Assembly (NCBI GenBank): GCA_964594045.1
Contig: CAZQKR010000076.1
Span: 1-9,593 of the forward strand
Reading direction: 5' to 3'
Length of the DNA: 9,593 nucleotides
Source: UBA2365 sp964594045
GTDB lineage: Bacteria; Bacteroidota; Bacteroidia; Chitinophagales; Saprospiraceae
Below the pieces are notes generated by a model. That model did not search any database, was not told the origin of the DNA, and was given only the letters and a program-made list of their open reading frames with translations. A program made the translations under genes and the position numbers. Below are positions 1 to 6,854 of the stretch, in pieces; within the stretch, counting starts at the first letter, position 1; each line of letters begins with the position of its first letter.

Positions 1-41
1 AAAAGTCCCCTTTTAGGGGGATTTAGGGGGCAAAGACTTTT
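1..41. repeat. GC-rich inverted-repeat element, possibly a terminator of an upstream gene
   Basis: The left edge begins AAAAGTC (1-7) and the complementary GACTTTT lies at 35-41, so the ends form a perfect 7-bp inverted repeat. Inside it, CCCCT (7-11) can pair with AGGGG (15-19) over a 3-nt loop, and TTTAGGGGG occurs twice (12-20 and 22-30). From memory, C-run/G-run hairpins of this sort are common between genes in Bacteroidota and may end transcription. Here the upstream gene is outside the window and the element may be cut by the edge, so its role is inferred. Confidence 0.5.
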
Positions 42-324
42 CGGAGAAGACTCAAGCTTGATAGTCTTTTAGCTTTTAGTCTTATAGCTTATAATGGTTC
101 ACCGGTGTCAAACCTCCATTTCAATGGCAAATTCAGCGTCTTTTGTCAGTGTAAACTCCGAAATCCTACAGACTGAAAGACCAAGCGGCTAATCTGCTAA
201 ATAATTACGAAAAATCAACTTGAACAACTTACACAAAAGCTGTAAAGATTTTTATTTATAAGCTCGAAAAATTCAATTGAATCAGAATATTTTGTATTTG
301 CTCTGTAAAACTTTACTTATTTTT
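42..324. other. Non-coding stretch before the first gene
   Basis: Apart from the short direct repeat at 62-90, I see no gene here. There is no tRNA-like cloverleaf or T-loop, and no reading frame with protein-like composition on either strand. The reading frame of the first gene can be extended back to a TTG at 277, but that stretch reads as AT-rich leader rather than conserved protein. The promoter of the acetyltransferase gene probably lies within about 180-320, but I found no clear TAnnTTTG box. Confidence 0.5.
62..90. repeat. Short tandem direct repeat, 14-bp unit
   Basis: Two copies of a 14-bp AT-rich unit, TAGTCTTTTAGCTT (62-75) and TAGTCTTATAGCTT (77-90), differ at one position and are spaced 15 bp apart. 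It lies in non-coding DNA just after the GC-rich inverted repeat. No function is evident. Confidence 0.55.
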
Positions 325-1314
325 ATGGTTAAATCATTAATATCTGAAAAAAATCAATTGAATAAAGACAACAAAAATATCTACCGGGAATGGGCTAAAG
401 ACCGAAAACTGCCTTTGTTTTATGAGCCCTGGTGGCTGGATGCCGTATGTGGAACAGATGGCTGGCAGGTTTTTTTGTCAAAGGATGGAAACGGAGAAAT
501 CAACGGGATCTGTCCGGTGTACAAAAGCCGCCTGAAAGGAATACCCGTACTTCGAAATCCTGATTTTACCCCTTATTCAGGTGTGTTTTTGGTCTATCCG
601 GGTGAATTAAACAATGACCAAAGCAGGTATTCCTTTGAAAACAAGACCACTGCAGGCATTTTGGAGCAGTTGCCGGATGATGTTGCCCTGCACCAGATGT
701 GTCTGCATCCACAAATGCAAAATGCCTACCCCTTCATCTGGAAAGGATTTCATCAGACTACACGTTACACGTACATTCTGGAAGATATCGCCGACAGGGA
801 AAAAATCACTGCCGGACTCAGTCAGACTTTGCGGCGACAAATACGGCAGGCAGCTGAAAATCATGTTATCACAGAAACCCATGAGCCGGAAGTGATCTAC
901 CGGTTGTTGACCAAAAGCCTGGCAAAACAAGGTGTCAGGCATCGGATCACTTTTGACATGATCAGTAAAATGAGCCAGGCACTGCTTTCTGCAAGGCAAG
1001 GAAAATTATTGATCGCAACGGATATAAATAACCATATTGCGGCTTCCATGATCCTTGCCTGGGACCACGAGGCAGCCTATTGCCTGGCTTTGGGGATGGA
1101 TCACGAAATGGTACAGACGCATGCTTCCAAACTGTTGATTTTCGAATCCATCATGATCGCAGGAGAATATACCAGACAATATGATTTTGAAGGAAGTATG
1201 GCGCCCAATGTCGAACGTATTTACCGGGCTTTTGGCGGCAAAAGAACGGCCTACCACCAGTTGACCCGTTTTAAAAACCGCTGGATCAAAGCCCTTTGGT
1301 ATTTTTTAAAGTAA
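325..1314 (+). CDS. GNAT-superfamily acetyltransferase, FemAB-like
   Basis: This 329-residue protein probably transfers an acyl or aminoacyl group to an unidentified acceptor. It has no signal peptide or membrane span, so it is probably cytoplasmic. An N-terminal segment with a PLFYEPWWLDAV motif (30-41) is typical of Bacteroidota FemAB-like proteins. The middle has a basic helix (about 169-180, RRQIRQ). The C-terminal half resembles a GNAT fold: strand-like segments at 227-232 and 237-245, an alpha helix after HASKLLIFE (266-274), and a closing YDFEGSM..NVERIYRAFGGKRTAYH block (286-310). That block recalls the FDFxG...FKxxFGG signature of FemAB/BioF2-like transferases. I chose the ATG at 325 over the in-frame TTG at 277. 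The gene runs in the same direction as holB, 109 nt upstream of it, and no partner reveals its substrate. Family assignment is from remembered motifs; the substrate is unknown. Confidence 0.72.
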   Translation: MVKSLISEKNQLNKDNKNIYREWAKDRKLPLFYEPWWLDAVCGTDGWQVFLSKDGNGEINGICPVYKSRLKGIPVLRNPDFTPYSGVFLVYPGELNNDQSRYSFENKTTAGILEQLPDDVALHQMCLHPQMQNAYPFIWKGFHQTTRYTYILEDIADREKITAGLSQTLRRQIRQAAENHVITETHEPEVIYRLLTKSLAKQGVRHRITFDMISKMSQALLSARQGKLLIATDINNHIAASMILAWDHEAAYCLALGMDHEMVQTHASKLLIFESIMIAGEYTRQYDFEGSMAPNVERIYRAFGGKRTAYHQLTRFKNRWIKALWYFLK

Positions 1315-1334
1315 AAAGCTAAGTAAAAAATCAC

Positions 1335-1342
1335 TATTTTCG
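1335..1342 (+). promoter_or_regulatory. Possible -7 promoter box upstream of holB
   Basis: TATTTTCG matches the Bacteroidota -7 consensus TAnnTTTG at all but one fixed base, and it lies in the 109-nt gap before holB. I see no good TTTG at the expected upstream distance, and the predicted leader of about 75 nt is fairly long. Weak candidate. Confidence 0.3.
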
Positions 1343-1423
1343 CATTCAGGATGATTGGTGTAAAACAATGTTATGCCAATTTGGAGAGATCTGAAAAACC
1401 CAGCAAAATGTTAATTTACGATC

Positions 1424-2542
1424 ATGCAATTTAAGGATATTCCGGGACAAAAAGCCACAAAGTCATTTCTTCAGTCGCTATTGACGAAGGAGCGATTGCC
1501 CCATGCCATGCTTTTCACCGGCAGGGAGGGCAGCGGTAAATTGCCTCTGGCACTTGCATTTGCCAATCTGATCCAGTGTCAGCATCCGGTCGAAGGTGAC
1601 AGTTGCGGAGAATGTCCGGCCTGCAATAAAACGCACAAATACATTCATCCCGACATCCTCTTCACGTTTCCGACGATAGCACGTGATGAGAAAGGAACTC
1701 CCAGTTCCGCCATGACCGCTGAGTGGAGAAAAGCGCTGCAGGAAAAAATGTATTTCAACCTCAACGGATGGAGAAAGTTCATCGATGAGGAGAAGAAACA
1801 GTTGAACATTCCCATGGTCTCGATCAGGGAAGTGATCAAGTTCTGCAGCATGAAGGCTTATGAAGGATCAAAGAAGATCGTTCTGGTCTGGCATGCTGAA
1901 CTGATGGAAAAGGAAGGCAACCGACTGCTCAAACTGATCGAAGAACCACCACCTGATACGGTTTTTTTGCTGATCACGGATCATCCGGAGCATTTATTGG
2001 CGACCATTGTCAGTCGCTGTCAGATCGTTCAGGTACCACCTTTCCCTGAAGATGATATCAGGTGGTATGCTGGACAAAAATTGAATTTGAACGCTGAAAG
2101 CCTGTCTGCACAGATCGCTATGGCGAAAGGGAATATGACCGCTTTTCTCGAATCATTTGAAGAAGGCAACGAGATATTCAATAACGAGTTGGTGGAATGG
2201 CTCCGGATTGCCTACAAGGGACAGGCAGTACCGATTCTGGATTGGGCAGACAGATTTTCAAAATACAATAAGGACGATCAGAAGCATTTTTTCAAATTCG
2301 CGTTGGGATTTTTCGAACAGTTGTTTTTATCGTTCCAGTTAGCGCAAAATCAATTGAAAATCGATCAGCAGAACCTGGAAACCATACAAAAAATGAAATC
2401 CATTTTAGATATATATAAAACAATGCAGATCATCGGGTTGTTGAATGACAATATCCAATACATTGAGAGAAATGCCGCTCAAAAATTGAATATGATCAAC
2501 AGTTCGTTAACTTTGCATAAAATCATGAACTCAAAGGAGTAG
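1424..2542 (+). CDS. holB: DNA polymerase III delta-prime subunit (clamp loader)
   Basis: This is the 372-residue delta-prime subunit, a non-motor AAA+ member of the clamp loader that opens the beta sliding clamp during replication. It begins with the usual pairing of a short N-terminal helix and HAMLFTGREGSGK (27-39), a P-loop. Four cysteines (C52, C61, C64, C67) form the zinc module of the DnaX/HolB family. LIEEPPPDTVFLLIT (171-185) and SRC (197-199), the residues that reach into the neighbouring subunit's ATP site, are diagnostic. The P-loop has Leu after the Lys (GSGKL) instead of Ser/Thr, and the Walker B region reads VLVWHAE rather than a DEAD-like acidic pair. This fits a subunit that does not hydrolyse ATP. 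The insertion between the zinc module and Walker B (about 85-130) is typical of Bacteroidota forms. The gene starts at ATG 1424 and lies upstream of the ricT-like gene. Confidence 0.9.
   Translation: MQFKDIPGQKATKSFLQSLLTKERLPHAMLFTGREGSGKLPLALAFANLIQCQHPVEGDSCGECPACNKTHKYIHPDILFTFPTIARDEKGTPSSAMTAEWRKALQEKMYFNLNGWRKFIDEEKKQLNIPMVSIREVIKFCSMKAYEGSKKIVLVWHAELMEKEGNRLLKLIEEPPPDTVFLLITDHPEHLLATIVSRCQIVQVPPFPEDDIRWYAGQKLNLNAESLSAQIAMAKGNMTAFLESFEEGNEIFNNELVEWLRIAYKGQAVPILDWADRFSKYNKDDQKHFFKFALGFFEQLFLSFQLAQNQLKIDQQNLETIQKMKSILDIYKTMQIIGLLNDNIQYIERNAAQKLNMINSSLTLHKIMNSKE
2485..2515 (+). promoter_or_regulatory. Candidate promoter for the ricT-like gene
   Basis: Inside the 3' end of holB, TAACTTTG (2508-2515) is a full match to TAnnTTTG. 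ATTG (2485-2488) sits 19 nt upstream, one mismatch from TTTG and at the spacing known for the Bacteroidota primary sigma factor. Transcription would begin near 2522, giving a leader of about 150 nt before the ATG at 2674. This would allow ricT expression independent of holB. The match may be chance, since it lies in coding DNA. Confidence 0.4.
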
Positions 2543-2673
2543 GAAAAGGAGAATTTTTGAAGGAGGAAGGAGTTGGTGATTTGATCAGGAATAAACCTTG
2601 TTGGATCAAGGTCATTAGAAATAGGAACAGGATCATTTTAGGGTGGTTCTGGCACTGAAACAATGAGAACAAC

Positions 2674-4095
2674 ATGTTGAGAGACAACGAATATCATATA
2701 AAAGAGCAAAAAAAAGGCGGGTGTGGATGCAAATCCGGCGGTTGCAATAAACTGAGCACTTATGACTGGCTGGAGGACAGGATATCTGTTGACCCGACAC
2801 CTTATGACCTTTACGAGGTCAGTTTCAAAAACGGTTCGAGGAAGGATTTTTACCGCAACAGCCATATGCTGGATATTCATACGGGAGACTGGGTCATTGT
2901 GACCACTTCGAGCGGATATGATGTCGGGCAGGTGACGCTGTCAGGGGATCTGGTGCGGCTTCAGATGAAGAAAAAGAATTACAGGGAAGACAGGGATGTT
3001 TTTGACATCCAGCGCCTGGCCAATGAAAGGGATCTGGAAAAACTGACCGAAGCCAGGGCGATGGAACTGAGTGCCTTGCACAAAGCGAAAAAACTGGCTG
3101 CATCGCTGAACCTGGACATGAAGCTGGGTGATGTGGAATACCAGGGAGACAAGCGGAAAGCAACTTTTTACTATACAGCTGAAGGTCGTGTGGATTTCAG
3201 GGAACTGGTCAAGATCTATGCACGGGAATTCAGGGTAAAGATCGAGATGAGGCAGATCGGCATTAGGCAGGAGTCTTCGCGGATAGGCGGAATTGCTTCC
3301 TGTGGACGGGAATTGTGTTGTTCTTCATGGTTGACAAATTTCAGTTCGGTGACCACAGAAGCAGCCAGGTATCAGAATATTGCGATCAATCAGTCGAAGT
3401 TGACCGGGTTGTGCGGCAGGCTGAAGTGTTGTCTCAATTTTGAACTGGATACCTACATCGATGCGTTGGAAGACTTCCCGAAAGATGCTGAAAGACTCGA
3501 AACCAGGCAGGGAACGGCGATTTTGATCAAGACGGACATTTTTAAGGGTTTGTTGTATTACAGCATAAAGAACGATGTCGAGAAAAACAGGGTATATGCG
3601 GTACACAAGGACAATATTGATGATATCCTTGCCCAGAATCAACGCGGAGAAAAACCTGAATCACTTGGCGTGGTTCAGTACATCAAGGAAGATGTGGATG
3701 AAAATGTGGATTTTGCAGATGTAACGGGGCAGATCGAATTGCCGGTAAGCAAGAAGAAAAAAAAGAAGGGCGGAAACAGGCAAAATTCCGGGCCGAGAGA
3801 CAGGGAAAGATTTGGCCATCAGGATCCAAGGCAATCCGGACCACAGGAAAGGCCTTCAGGGAAAGACGGACAGCGGCAAAAAAATTATCCGGATCAGCAG
3901 CAGCAAAAACAACAACAAAAGCCGCGTTCGAATGAGCAGGATGCCAACAGGCCAAAACTGACTGATCAGAATAAACCGGCAGCAGACCAATCCGGTCAGC
4001 CAAATCAGGGAAACAATAAGAAAAGATGGGATAAAAACCGGAATTTCAGAGGCAACCGCAGACCAGACAGGCCGCCTCAAAAAGATCAGCAATAA
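2674..4095 (+). CDS. ricT: PSP1/RicT (YaaT-like) protein with disordered C-terminal tail
   Basis: This 473-residue protein has a PSP1 domain (about 45-320) and then a low-complexity tail. The core shows the RicT cysteine signature: C210-GREL-C215-C216 within IASCGRELCCSSWL, and C247-GRLK-C252-C253 within GLCGRLKCCLNFE. In the Bacillus homologue (YaaT/RicT) such cysteines bind Fe-S clusters in a complex that tunes RNase Y processing. Here an N-terminal C17, C19, C24 cluster adds further possible ligands. Residues 359-473 are rich in Lys, Gln, Asn, Arg, Gly and Pro, including QQQQKQQQK (408-416) and RWDKNRNFRGNRR (451-463). This looks like a disordered, RNA-binding-type extension. The ATG at 2674 is the only sensible start: an in-frame TGA lies at 2656-2658. 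From memory, gldH often follows this gene in Bacteroidota, but here a convergent membrane protein gene follows. RNA-related function is inferred from the family. Confidence 0.85.
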   Translation: MLRDNEYHIKEQKKGGCGCKSGGCNKLSTYDWLEDRISVDPTPYDLYEVSFKNGSRKDFYRNSHMLDIHTGDWVIVTTSSGYDVGQVTLSGDLVRLQMKKKNYREDRDVFDIQRLANERDLEKLTEARAMELSALHKAKKLAASLNLDMKLGDVEYQGDKRKATFYYTAEGRVDFRELVKIYAREFRVKIEMRQIGIRQESSRIGGIASCGRELCCSSWLTNFSSVTTEAARYQNIAINQSKLTGLCGRLKCCLNFELDTYIDALEDFPKDAERLETRQGTAILIKTDIFKGLLYYSIKNDVEKNRVYAVHKDNIDDILAQNQRGEKPESLGVVQYIKEDVDENVDFADVTGQIELPVSKKKKKKGGNRQNSGPRDRERFGHQDPRQSGPQERPSGKDGQRQKNYPDQQQQKQQQKPRSNEQDANRPKLTDQNKPAADQSGQPNQGNNKKRWDKNRNFRGNRRPDRPPQKDQQ

Positions 4096-4121
4096 TGAAA
4101 AGCTGGTGAAAAACCGGATTT

Positions 4122-4661
4122 TTACAGTTTAATGCGATCGACTTTGCATCCTTTGTCCTGCCAGAGTTGGAGTATGGATTCGAGTTGGTTGATGGAATAA
4201 TTGGAATCAGGCCTGAAATAATAATTGCCGGTACCATCACGGTGGTTAACGATCAACTTATTCCGACGAAAATCTCCGGTTAGCAATTTCCAGTCGTTAT
4301 CTTTCAGAACATATTTTTGGCGTGCAATGACATGGTCTCCGGGTTTAATATCCAGGGAGCTTACCAAATTACCCTGGTTATCTTTGATCCGAATCTGTTC
4401 CGGATCGGCTTCAAACCAGTAGCTGTTTAACATTTTGTTCATTTTCCTGAGCCGGTTTACACCAAATATCAAGGGAAATACCGGAGATAAACCGATCAGG
4501 ACAGGAGACAGCCAGCTATACCCACTTGCTGTTCTTGGTAAAATATTTCTCAATAAAATGAGCAGGAAAAATACGACAACATAGCTAATTATACCTAAAA
4601 TCACATTTAGTCTGCGCAAATCAAAGTATTTGGGATCCGAAATCAATCTGGCTTTGAACAT
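4122..4661 (-). CDS. Two-span inner-membrane protein of unknown function
   Basis: I do not recognise this 179-residue protein. It has two hydrophobic segments near the N-terminus (about 18-37, NVILGIISYVVVFFLLILL; and about 50-68). A basic loop (RLRKMNKM) follows, then a soluble domain of about 100 residues. That domain alternates strand-like pieces (EQIRIKD, SLDIKPG, HVIARQKYVL, NKLIVNH, GNYYFRP) and ends in a helix (INQLESILQLWQ, 157-168). This resembles the layout of small bacterial PH-like domains attached to two membrane helices (YcxB-like), but the match is structural intuition only. The ATG at 4661 is preferred over the TTG at 4691 because a full -7 promoter box overlaps 4691. The gene converges on ricT with a gap of 26 nt. 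Confidence 0.7.
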   Translation of the reverse strand: MFKARLISDPKYFDLRRLNVILGIISYVVVFFLLILLRNILPRTASGYSWLSPVLIGLSPVFPLIFGVNRLRKMNKMLNSYWFEADPEQIRIKDNQGNLVSSLDIKPGDHVIARQKYVLKDNDWKLLTGDFRRNKLIVNHRDGTGNYYFRPDSNYSINQLESILQLWQDKGCKVDRIKL

Positions 4662-4688
4662 AGGTAAAAGTTTTCCTGAACGATGGTT

Positions 4689-4696
4689 CAAAAATA
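4689..4696 (-). promoter_or_regulatory. -7 promoter box of the minus-strand membrane protein gene
   Basis: Read on the minus strand this is TATTTTTG, a full match to TAnnTTTG, located 27 nt before the ATG at 4661. A TTG (plus-strand 4720-4722 region) lies 23 nt further upstream, slightly more than the usual 19-21. The box covers the alternative TTG start at 4691, which argues for the ATG start. Confidence 0.4.
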
Positions 4697-4845
4697 AAAA
4701 AAATCGGAAATGAAGGCATCAATTCTATTTATAAATATTTCCTGTGATAAAGTATTTTCAGGAAAACATGAAAATATTATATCATGTTGATACAACAAAT
4801 TGATTAACCAGGATATTTTCGAAATACTGAATTGGATTTTTCACC

Positions 4846-4877
4846 ACATAGGAACATAGGAACATAGGCTCACATAG
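4846..4877. repeat. Tandem repeat of an 8-bp ACATAGGA unit
   Basis: Three head-to-tail 8-bp units, ACATAGGA at 4846-4853 and 4854-4861 and ACATAGGC at 4862-4869, are followed after 2 nt by a further ACATAG (4872-4877). The array lies in the intergenic region, about 200 bp before the next gene. Nothing in it looks like an operator, and it may be a slippage-type microsatellite. Confidence 0.65.
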
Positions 4878-5013
4878 ATTAAAAAAAACTTAATTTCAAA
4901 AGATAGCTTTCTGTATGAAAGTTATAAAAAAATCTGAAGTGCACATTGATTTATCCAAAACTGACAGTGTTTTTTGATCAGGAAAGTCAAAATCAAGGCC
5001 GAAAATTACTTTT

Positions 5014-5045
5014 TTTGTGTGATTAAGTGTAAAATTGTATCATTG
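5014..5045 (+). promoter_or_regulatory. Candidate promoter of the 5073-6163 gene pair
   Basis: TTTG (5014-5017) is followed after 20 nt by TATCATTG (5038-5045), which matches TAnnTTTG except at one base. Both the boxes and the spacing suit the Bacteroidota primary sigma factor. Transcription would begin about 20 nt before the ATG at 5073, which supports that ATG over the upstream TTG at 4974. Confidence 0.45.
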
Positions 5046-5072
5046 CACAAAAAATTTTTAACAGTGAAAAAA

Positions 5073-5768
5073 ATGCAATTCAAATTCACCCTTTTCAACG
5101 TTTTAATATTGGCAGTTGTCACCCAGGTATCCTGCGGACAAAAGGTCATTAAGCTGGATCCATACTTTCAGGCACATTCAAAACAATTTGAGATCATTCA
5201 TCATGATGCTGAAGATGACACTCTTCAAATGGGACATTTTGATATCTACAACGATGAGTTCAATACAGCATGGATGCGTTTTGCCAAAATAGACCGGTAT
5301 TTTGCCAACGGAGATATTCATAAGTTTTCCACAAGCAACAATGACAATTACGTCTACAATAATTTACTCATGGAACTGAATGACCGTGCGTTGCTGCAGG
5401 AATTTGCTGAAGCATACAATATGGATATCGACATTCCTGAAAAATTTGACCGGGCCTTCATCGCTTATTTCTATGCATCCCATGACGAATATGCCGTTAT
5501 TTACATCCAAAAAAATGCCAACGATATTACAGGTTTCGCATCTAACAAATTTGAATTTTACGAGATAGGCCCGATAAAATCATTTGCTGATTCTGATAAA
5601 GTGGAACAAAAACTGCCCGGATATCAGATTGTATTGAACAAACAGGTGGTGGGAGCCTACCAAAGAACCGGCAAGCCCATGTTTTATATGACCAGTGAAT
5701 ACTGTGATGCCACAGAGATCATCATTGCTGGTATAGTCGGCACCATCAACAAAATTAATAAATTATAA
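5073..5768 (+). CDS. Exported protein of unknown function, possible lipoprotein
   Basis: This 231-residue protein starts with a signal sequence: K4, then a hydrophobic run FTLFNVLILAVVTQVS (5-20), then C21-G-Q. The lone Cys right after the hydrophobic core suggests lipidation, but the residue at -3 is Gln, which is a poor lipobox, so ordinary secretion with cleavage near residue 22-23 is equally possible. The mature part is acidic and aromatic, with no recognised motif. It includes helix-like stretches around 103-117 (NDRALLQEFAEAYNM) and strand-like ones around 129-146 and 183-206. A second Cys is at 211. The last segment (IIIAGIVGTINKINKL) is mildly hydrophobic. The gene lies only 11 nt before the DUF3127 gene and is probably co-transcribed with it. 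I do not recognise the family and give no function. Confidence 0.7.
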   Translation: MQFKFTLFNVLILAVVTQVSCGQKVIKLDPYFQAHSKQFEIIHHDAEDDTLQMGHFDIYNDEFNTAWMRFAKIDRYFANGDIHKFSTSNNDNYVYNNLLMELNDRALLQEFAEAYNMDIDIPEKFDRAFIAYFYASHDEYAVIYIQKNANDITGFASNKFEFYEIGPIKSFADSDKVEQKLPGYQIVLNKQVVGAYQRTGKPMFYMTSEYCDATEIIIAGIVGTINKINKL

Positions 5769-5779
5769 AAATCAATTTT

Positions 5780-6163
5780 ATGTCATTTGAAATCGAAGGA
5801 AAACTCTACAAGGTTTTTGAAACGGAAAGTAAAACAGCCTCCTTTCAGGCCCGCGAATTTGTGATCGTCATCAGTGAGGATAATTATCCTCAATACATCA
5901 AATTCCAGTTGACCCAGGACAAATGTTCAGCCATTGACGGTTTTGAACCGGGTAGTCAGATCAAGGTGCATTTTGACCTGAGAGGTCGTGAATGGAACGA
6001 GAAGTTTTTCACAAATCTGAATGCCTGGCGGATTGAGGCTGCGAAAGCAGAAGAAAAACAGGAATCAAAACAAGATCCGGCTGGTGAATTTCCACCCTAT
6101 GCTGCGGATTTTGGAGAAAGTATTGCCTCTGAAAACAAAGATTTTGATGATCTGCCATTTTAA
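5780..6163 (+). CDS. DUF3127 OB-fold-like protein with SSB-type acidic C-terminus
   Basis: This 127-residue cytoplasmic protein belongs to the DUF3127 family found in Bacteroidota. The conserved core runs from MSFEIEGKLYKVF (1-13) through FQAREFVIVISE (22-33), YPQYIKFQLTQDKCSAID (37-53) and VHFDLRGREW (63-72) to FFTNLNAWRIE (76-86). This beta-rich order and the basic/aromatic strands resemble a small OB fold like that of single-stranded DNA-binding protein. A low-complexity linker (about 88-118) leads to DFDDLPF at the extreme C-terminus (121-127). It closely resembles the DFDDDIPF tip through which SSB recruits repair and replication proteins. A role in binding nucleic acid or in recruiting SSB partners is inference. 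The gene follows the exported-protein gene by 11 nt; no SD sequence is visible. Confidence 0.8.
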   Translation: MSFEIEGKLYKVFETESKTASFQAREFVIVISEDNYPQYIKFQLTQDKCSAIDGFEPGSQIKVHFDLRGREWNEKFFTNLNAWRIEAAKAEEKQESKQDPAGEFPPYAADFGESIASENKDFDDLPF

Positions 6164-6238
6164 AATGGAGATCAAAGTGACCAGTTGTTCATCCTGCTGA
6201 TTCATTTATTTGTCTGCAAATGAGTCAATACTATGATG

Positions 6239-6250
6239 AAATAATTATTT
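6239..6250. promoter_or_regulatory. 12-bp perfect palindrome, possible operator
   Basis: AAATAATTATTT is a perfect 12-bp palindrome located 30 nt before the ATG at 6281, in the 117-nt gap between the DUF3127 gene and the next one. It could be an operator or a promoter-associated AT element, but AT-rich palindromes of this size also arise by chance. I found no good TAnnTTTG box in this gap. Confidence 0.25.
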
Positions 6251-6280
6251 TCAACCATTATTTCAATCAAATTGACCCGG

Positions 6281-6835
6281 ATGAACTATAAGGATCTGAT
6301 TTTATTCCTTTCTGCTTTTCTGTGTTTTCTTCCCTACCCCAATGCACAACGCATTATGCGGTTGGAGACAAAATGGCTGGATTCCTTCAGGGAATGGACT
6401 ATCGAAACAGACAGTTCAGATATCAAAGGCAGTATTTCTGCCACATGGGCTTTGTCGGACGACTGGACAGAGTGGCAATTTGAATTTGGAGAATATTCGG
6501 GTACGATGAAGCTGAAATTCCCGCCTGATCAAAATCTTTGGGAATTCCGCTCAGCCAATGAAGTGATCACAGCCCGAACGATGTGGTCGAATGATCTCAG
6601 TGAATGGCGGTTTTCAGATGGAGAGCGGATCATCCAATTCAAACTCAAACGGGATGCACCTCCCTTCGTCTGGTTCTCTGAAGGTGACAGGCATGGTTTT
6701 ATCGATATTTACACTGAATACGAGCAGGATCCATCAGTGTGGCTGGTGGAAGATCAACTGCATGATGATATTTCATTACTTTACCGGATGGCCATGATCT
6801 TCATCGCCATTTATCAATCAAGCCCAAAGTTCTGA
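6281..6835 (+). CDS. Exported protein made of about 22-residue Trp repeats
   Basis: I do not recognise this 184-residue protein. Residues 1-23 are a classic signal peptide: K4, hydrophobic DLILFLSAFLCFL, then cleavage likely after YPNAQ. The rest is a run of degenerate repeats anchored by Trp at 39, 65, 87, 109, 131 and 154, spaced 26, 22, 22, 22 and 23. Each begins with [E/L/V]W plus an alternating hydrophobic strand (EWTIE, EWQFE, LWEFR, EWRFS, VWFSE). A second strand follows (GSISATW, TMKLKF, ITARTMW, IIQFKL, FIDIYT) and then an Asp-containing turn (LSDD, PPDQ, SNDL, RDAP, EQDP). This suggests a repetitive beta-sheet or small solenoid. The C-terminus (168-178) is hydrophobic. ATG 6281 is chosen over TTG 6272 because it gives a better signal peptide. 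The gene is 19 nt upstream of hemW. No function is assigned. Confidence 0.72.
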   Translation: MNYKDLILFLSAFLCFLPYPNAQRIMRLETKWLDSFREWTIETDSSDIKGSISATWALSDDWTEWQFEFGEYSGTMKLKFPPDQNLWEFRSANEVITARTMWSNDLSEWRFSDGERIIQFKLKRDAPPFVWFSEGDRHGFIDIYTEYEQDPSVWLVEDQLHDDISLLYRMAMIFIAIYQSSPKF

Positions 6836-6854
6836 TAATGGCTGATCAACTTTA

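Larger units (their letters stand above)
4697..5072. other. AT-rich intergenic region between divergent genes
   Basis: This stretch separates the minus-strand membrane protein gene from the plus-strand run starting at 5073. Besides the 8-bp tandem repeat at 4846-4877 and the promoter candidate at 5014-5045, I see no gene, tRNA-like fold or strong terminator. A frame open from TTG 4974 into the 5073 gene is present, but it reads as basic, low-complexity leader sequence and is not counted as protein. Confidence 0.5.

Noticed and set aside
277..324. TTG start extending the acetyltransferase by 16 residues
   Set aside because: An ATG is available at 325 and the extension does not resemble the family; the same reasoning removes TTG starts at 4691, 4974 and 6272.
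607..999. Open minus-strand frame opposite the acetyltransferase
   Set aside because: The composition is implausible for protein (clusters of Cys, His and Pro), and the plus-strand gene has family motifs throughout.
2596..2611. CCTTG/CAAGG hairpin upstream of ricT
   Set aside because: Five-bp stem with a 6-nt loop and no U-run; within chance expectation.
3683..4003. Open minus-strand reading frame opposite the ricT tail
   Set aside because: It mirrors the low-complexity tail of a well-supported gene, has no recognisable motif and no promoter; similar shadows lie opposite the other plus-strand genes.
4109..4123. AAAAA-CCGGA-TTTTT as a terminator between convergent genes
   Set aside because: The stem would be five A-T pairs only, too weak for an intrinsic terminator.
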